Shown here piece by piece: positions 61,227 through 64,000 of a stretch of DNA of 64,000 nt (the stretch's first letter is position 1; each line of letters begins with the position of its first letter). The notes beneath the pieces are model-generated. The model had not been told where the DNA came from. It saw only the letters and a list, made by a program, of their open reading frames with translations, and searched no databases. The DNA is from an uncultured Erysipelotrichaceae bacterium. Lineage in GTDB: Bacteria > Bacillota_I > Bacilli_A > Erysipelotrichales > Erysipelotrichaceae. The DNA is taken from NCBI GenBank assembly GCA_902775735.1, contig CACYNH010000022.1:19906-83905 (forward strand), read 5' to 3'. Made by a program: the position numbers and the translations under genes.

Positions 61227-62063
61227 TTAATCTTTGCGGTACTGCTCGAAGACAGGCGTCTTGTCTGACGGCGCGAATCTTTCCAGAGCGTCCTGCAGGC
61301 AGAGATCCCAGAAGCGCCATTCATGGCTGAAGCCGGGAACTTCAAAGAAATCTGCTTTAAGTCCCTTTTCCTTTGCCCAGGCATGGAAGTTCAGGAAGTC
61401 CTGATAAGCAATCGGATCTTTGTCGCCGCTGGCGAAATACAGATCAGGCATCTCTTTTCCTGCTTCCATGTTTTCTTCCAGCACTCTTAAAAGATTGAGC
61501 GGAGAAGCCTTGTAGCCTTCAAAGCCGCCGAAATTGTTGATGAGATTGAATTCTCTTACGGCAAACGGATTGGCGGGATCGGGCATTTTCAGTTCTTTGG
61601 GAGAAGCGGAAAAACTGTAGATCGCTTTGAAGAGCTCTGGTCTTGCAAAACCGAGCACGCAGGCGCCCCTGCCGCCCATCGAAAGACCGGCGATGAAATT
61701 GTCTTCCTTTCTGTCGCTGACGGGAAGCCAGCCATAGATCAATGGCATCAGTTCCTCAAAAAAGAAGGAATAGACGTTATGCCCCATGGCGAAAGTGGTC
61801 CAGTCGACATAGTTGGTGTTGAGGGCGGAAGGCATAATCACCGCCATCTGCTTTTCGCAGGCGTAAAGCTCGGCGTTGGATTTTCTGATCCAGTCGGTAT
61901 AATCGCCATAGGTTCCGTGCAGCAGCCAGAGCGCTTTGTATTTCTTCCCGCTGCCATAGAATTCTGAGGGTGACTTTGAGAAGTCGGCGTCAGGCATGAT
62001 GACATTGACTTCCGCCGGACCGGCAAGATACTTGCTGGTGAAGTTCAGCTGGAAAAGCGCCAT
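61227..62063 (-). CDS. Esterase D/S-formylglutathione hydrolase-like alpha/beta hydrolase
   Basis: 278 residues. Nucleophile elbow GLSMGGRGA, LLHGTYGDYTDWI oxyanion region, aspartate region FASGDKDPIAYQ and histidine FSHEWRFWD. The family includes tributyrin esterases and acetyl-xylan esterases. It follows the PTS IIB-like gene with only one base between stop and start, so it may act on an imported phosphorylated or acetylated glycoside. Cytoplasmic. Confidence 0.82.
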   Translation of the reverse strand: MALFQLNFTSKYLAGPAEVNVIMPDADFSKSPSEFYGSGKKYKALWLLHGTYGDYTDWIRKSNAELYACEKQMAVIMPSALNTNYVDWTTFAMGHNVYSFFFEELMPLIYGWLPVSDRKEDNFIAGLSMGGRGACVLGFARPELFKAIYSFSASPKELKMPDPANPFAVREFNLINNFGGFEGYKASPLNLLRVLEENMEAGKEMPDLYFASGDKDPIAYQDFLNFHAWAKEKGLKADFFEVPGFSHEWRFWDLCLQDALERFAPSDKTPVFEQYRKD

Positions 62064-62064
62064 C

Positions 62065-62484
62065 TTATTTTCCTTCCTTCTGCTTCATCCACTTGCGGTG
62101 GGAAACGGTGCGCATGACCCTGATCGCGGTCTGTTCGCCTTCAAAATGGAACGGATTCATGCCGGTTTCCTTCCAGCCTTCGATCGCGTCCTGGGCGTCT
62201 TCATAGAATTCTTCCGCCGCCATTAAGCCATAGAGTCTTGTCGGAATGACATAGAAAGGCTTGGACGGATATTTTTCCGCCAGTTTTTTGGCGTTATGGG
62301 CAAGATGCGGACACAGCATGACGATATCGACTGTATCGACCAGGCCGCCGATGCCGCCGAAATCAAAAGGCTTGTATACAAACTCCACTTCATTGCCGAG
62401 GCCTTTTTCCGCCGCGCTCTTGTTGAGCTGGGTCACCAGCGCGCTTGAGGAAAAACCGCCTCCGCATGTAATCATGATTCTCAT
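62065..62484 (-). CDS. PTS cellobiose/lactose-type IIB protein
   Basis: 139 residues. Begins MRIMITCGGGFSSSALVTQL with the phosphorylated cysteine Cys7 directly before the glycine-rich loop, as in lactose/cellobiose family EIIB. No IIA or IIC is adjacent. The protein is longer than the usual 100-105 residues because of a C-terminal tail (GWKETGMNPFHFEGEQTAIR). It could be a phosphotransfer partner for a distant permease or a regulator. Confidence 0.78.
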   Translation of the reverse strand: MRIMITCGGGFSSSALVTQLNKSAAEKGLGNEVEFVYKPFDFGGIGGLVDTVDIVMLCPHLAHNAKKLAEKYPSKPFYVIPTRLYGLMAAEEFYEDAQDAIEGWKETGMNPFHFEGEQTAIRVMRTVSHRKWMKQKEGK

Positions 62485-62600
62485 ATAATGATCTCTCCTT
62501 CGTTTTGACTGATTCCATTATAGGTGATTTCACTTCATTTTTGGCCAGCGGATCTGAAATGAGCTATGATAGTCAGCGGAAAAGAAACGGAGGATCATGC

Positions 62601-63224
62601 ATGCTTACAGAAAAAGGCTTTGACCTGTGGGCGGATGGCTATGACGTCTCGGTGGGACTCTCGGATGAAGCGGATACCTATCCCTTTGCCGGCTATAAGA
62701 AAGTGCTCAATGCGATATTTCAGTCCGTCATGGAAAAAGAAAAGCCGACTGTTCTGGATCTTGGTTTCGGAACCGGCACTTTAACATCAAAGCTGTACGA
62801 AAACGGATGTGACGTTTACGGCCAGGACTTCTCAAAGCGGATGATTGAGCTGGCAGAAGAGAAAATGCCTTGCGCCCATCTTGTCTATGGTGATTTAAAT
62901 GAAGGTCTTCACAGCCCGCTGGATGAAATGCGCTATGACTTCATCATCGCCACCTATTCCCTGCACCATCTAACCGATGAAAGAAAAGTCAGCTTCATCA
63001 GGGACCTGTATGATCACCTGAATGAACATGGGAAACTGCTCATCGGCGACGTCGCTTTTGAAACAAGGTCACAGCTTGAAGAATGTGCCGCGGATGCCGG
63101 GGATGGATGGGATGAAGAGGAAATCTATTTTGTTTATGCAGAATTAAAGGAACATTTCCCTGCCCTCCGCTTTGAGAAACTCTCCCATTGCGCCGGTGTT
63201 CTGAGCCTTGAGAAAGATCATTGA
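62601..63224 (+). CDS. SAM-dependent methyltransferase
   Basis: 207 residues. Class I motif I VLDLGFGTGTLTSKLY, motif II DVYGQDFSKRM, motif IV YDFIIATYSLHHL and GKLLIGDVAF. Resembles YrrT/YqeM-type small-molecule methyltransferases; substrate unknown. Start at 62601 follows CGGAGGAT; upstream in-frame starts are not supported. Confidence 0.85.
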   Translation: MLTEKGFDLWADGYDVSVGLSDEADTYPFAGYKKVLNAIFQSVMEKEKPTVLDLGFGTGTLTSKLYENGCDVYGQDFSKRMIELAEEKMPCAHLVYGDLNEGLHSPLDEMRYDFIIATYSLHHLTDERKVSFIRDLYDHLNEHGKLLIGDVAFETRSQLEECAADAGDGWDEEEIYFVYAELKEHFPALRFEKLSHCAGVLSLEKDH

Positions 63225-63404
63225 GAAATGGTCTTTTCTTTCCTGCAGATCCCGGCAGCCTGCGCAAATGTGAACACTCAGCCATCAGGCGGATCTGTAT
63301 GCATGAGGGAGGCAGCTCTGTATAATGGCAGAAGCAGCAGCCGGATTGTCTGTGCCTGCCATTCATACCTTCAGCAATCTGAAATAAGACGGGGAGAGAA
63401 ACAC

Positions 63405-63794
63405 GTGGAGTATACAGTCAGGGAAATCAGAAAAGAAGACGACGCTGAGGTCGAAAGGATCATAAGAAGCTGCCTGAAGGAGTTCGGCGCCGATCATGAA
63501 GGCACTGCCTGGTCCGATCCGGACCTCTGCCGTTTTTCTCAAATCTACAATCCGGAAGGAAACCGCTGCTGGGTGTCTGTCGGGGCAGACGGCAGGATTG
63601 AGGGCGGCGTGGGCATCGGCAGGCTGGCCGGCTTTGAGGATGTGTGCGAACTGCAGAAAATGTACTGTCTTCCATGCGCAAGAGGAACAGGCATCGCGTC
63701 CGTTCTGCTGGAAACAGCACTGGCATATGCGAAGCTGTATTACAGCCGCTGCTATCTGGAGACGCTGTAGAATATGAAAGCGGCGCAGAGGTTT
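63405..63794 (+). pseudogene. GNAT acetyltransferase, broken at the 3' end
   Basis: GTG start after GGGGAGAG. 121 residues of a GNAT domain (QKMYCLPCARGTGIASVLL; YSRCYLETL) then TAG at 63768-63770. The frame goes on as NMKAAQRF, which is the expected continuation (ETL-S-NMxAAxRFY), so TAG replaces a serine codon. At about 63795 the similarity stops and an unrelated, hairpin-rich sequence begins. The gene has thus both a nonsense change and a lost C-terminus. Confidence 0.65.
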
Positions 63795-64000
63795 TGTCAA
63801 CTACCATACCCAAAATGACTGAGTCAGGTTATGGATATGGCTTGTAAATGAAATGCTTAAAGCATTTCAGATACAACTTGTCGTATCTGCCCAACAGTAC
63901 AAACGGTCTTAAGATAAGACCTCCTGGCTTTTTTACACAGTGCGAAGCGCTGTGCTGGCGATACATAGGGTTGGCTGACATTCAACCTTTGAGGGAAAGT
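63795..64000. mobile_element. Hairpin-rich end of a probable mobile element
   Basis: Starting where the GNAT gene breaks off, five hairpins follow within about 160 bases: CCATACCC with GGTTATGG enclosing TGACTGAGTCA; GAAATGCTT-A-AAGCATTTC (63850-63868); AGATAC/GTATCT (63869-63888); GGTCTT/AAGACC (63905-63921); CACAGTGC-GAA-GCGCTGTG (63936-63954). This could be the right end and guide-RNA region of an IS200/IS605-type element on the minus strand, but no transposase or TnpB frame is visible. Confidence 0.4.

Noticed and set aside
1..64000. CRISPR arrays, rRNA and tRNA genes
   Set aside because: No regularly spaced repeats and no recognisable rRNA or tRNA sequences were seen on either strand.

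Overview
The window (about 50% GC) reads as chromosome of an anaerobic, fermentative Bacillota, most likely an Erysipelotrichia-like gut organism. The evidence is an Asn T-box, the DapL route to diaminopimelate, a strictly anaerobic glycyl-radical pyruvate formate-lyase with its activase, an FNR-type [4Fe-4S] regulator, many lipoproteins with Gram-positive lipoboxes, strong AGGAGG ribosome sites and U-run terminators. I see no rRNA, tRNA or CRISPR array. Species assignment is inference.

Layout. 1-7.6 kb is a nitrogen and aspartate-family block: partial ANTAR-type regulator, glnA, the asnB-dapF-dapL operon behind an Asn T-box, and a divergent ammonium transporter fused to its own PII domain. 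Both glnA and amt have a terminator-like hairpin almost at the transcript start. 7.7-20.4 kb holds a DUF3784-like membrane protein, an enoate-reductase-type flavoenzyme divergent from a ROK regulator plus MATE pump, glmS, a cyclase, small lipoproteins, MBL-fold hydrolase, XRE regulator and a GNAT. 20.6-29.1 kb holds a beta-CASP nuclease-like protein, DUF3737, an ECF sigma/anti-sigma-like pair, tandem exported cystatin-like proteins, glutaredoxin, a DMT transporter and a 754-residue protein with two PD-(D/E)XK-like nuclease domains.

29.2-36 kb is a pyruvate-fermentation block: pflB and pyk diverge from a region with an FNR box, and fnr-pflA lie nearby as an overlapping pair, so the FNR protein probably switches on pflB when oxygen is absent. 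36-41 kb holds hydrolase, amidase, a VUT-family transporter with a structured leader, a PadR-DUF2812 pair with PadR operators, and a truncated gene behind a perfect palindromic operator. 41-47 kb holds a polyunsaturated-fatty-acid-isomerase-like flavoprotein operonic with a large Fe-S flavoprotein, then a CCG-domain protein and a DegV/FakB-type fatty-acid-binding protein; together these suggest handling of exogenous fatty acids.

47-64 kb holds lipoproteins, two lipid-anchored tyrosine-phosphatase-like proteins, a radical SAM protein, a methionine gamma-lyase-family protein, a probable type I toxin-antitoxin locus, an SDR, elongation factor P, an extended PnuC transporter, a Gfo/Idh/MocA oxidoreductase, a MATE gene with an in-frame TGA, a PTS IIB protein with an esterase, a methyltransferase, and at the right edge a GNAT gene broken by a very hairpin-rich sequence that looks like the end of a mobile element.

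The most promising new biology is: an Asn T-box that appears to act on translation rather than termination; an amt leader with two mutually exclusive hairpins feeding an Amt-PII fusion; the tandem-nuclease protein; duplicated bacterial cystatins; and the fatty-acid isomerase operon. All calls come from reading the sequence; no database search was run.
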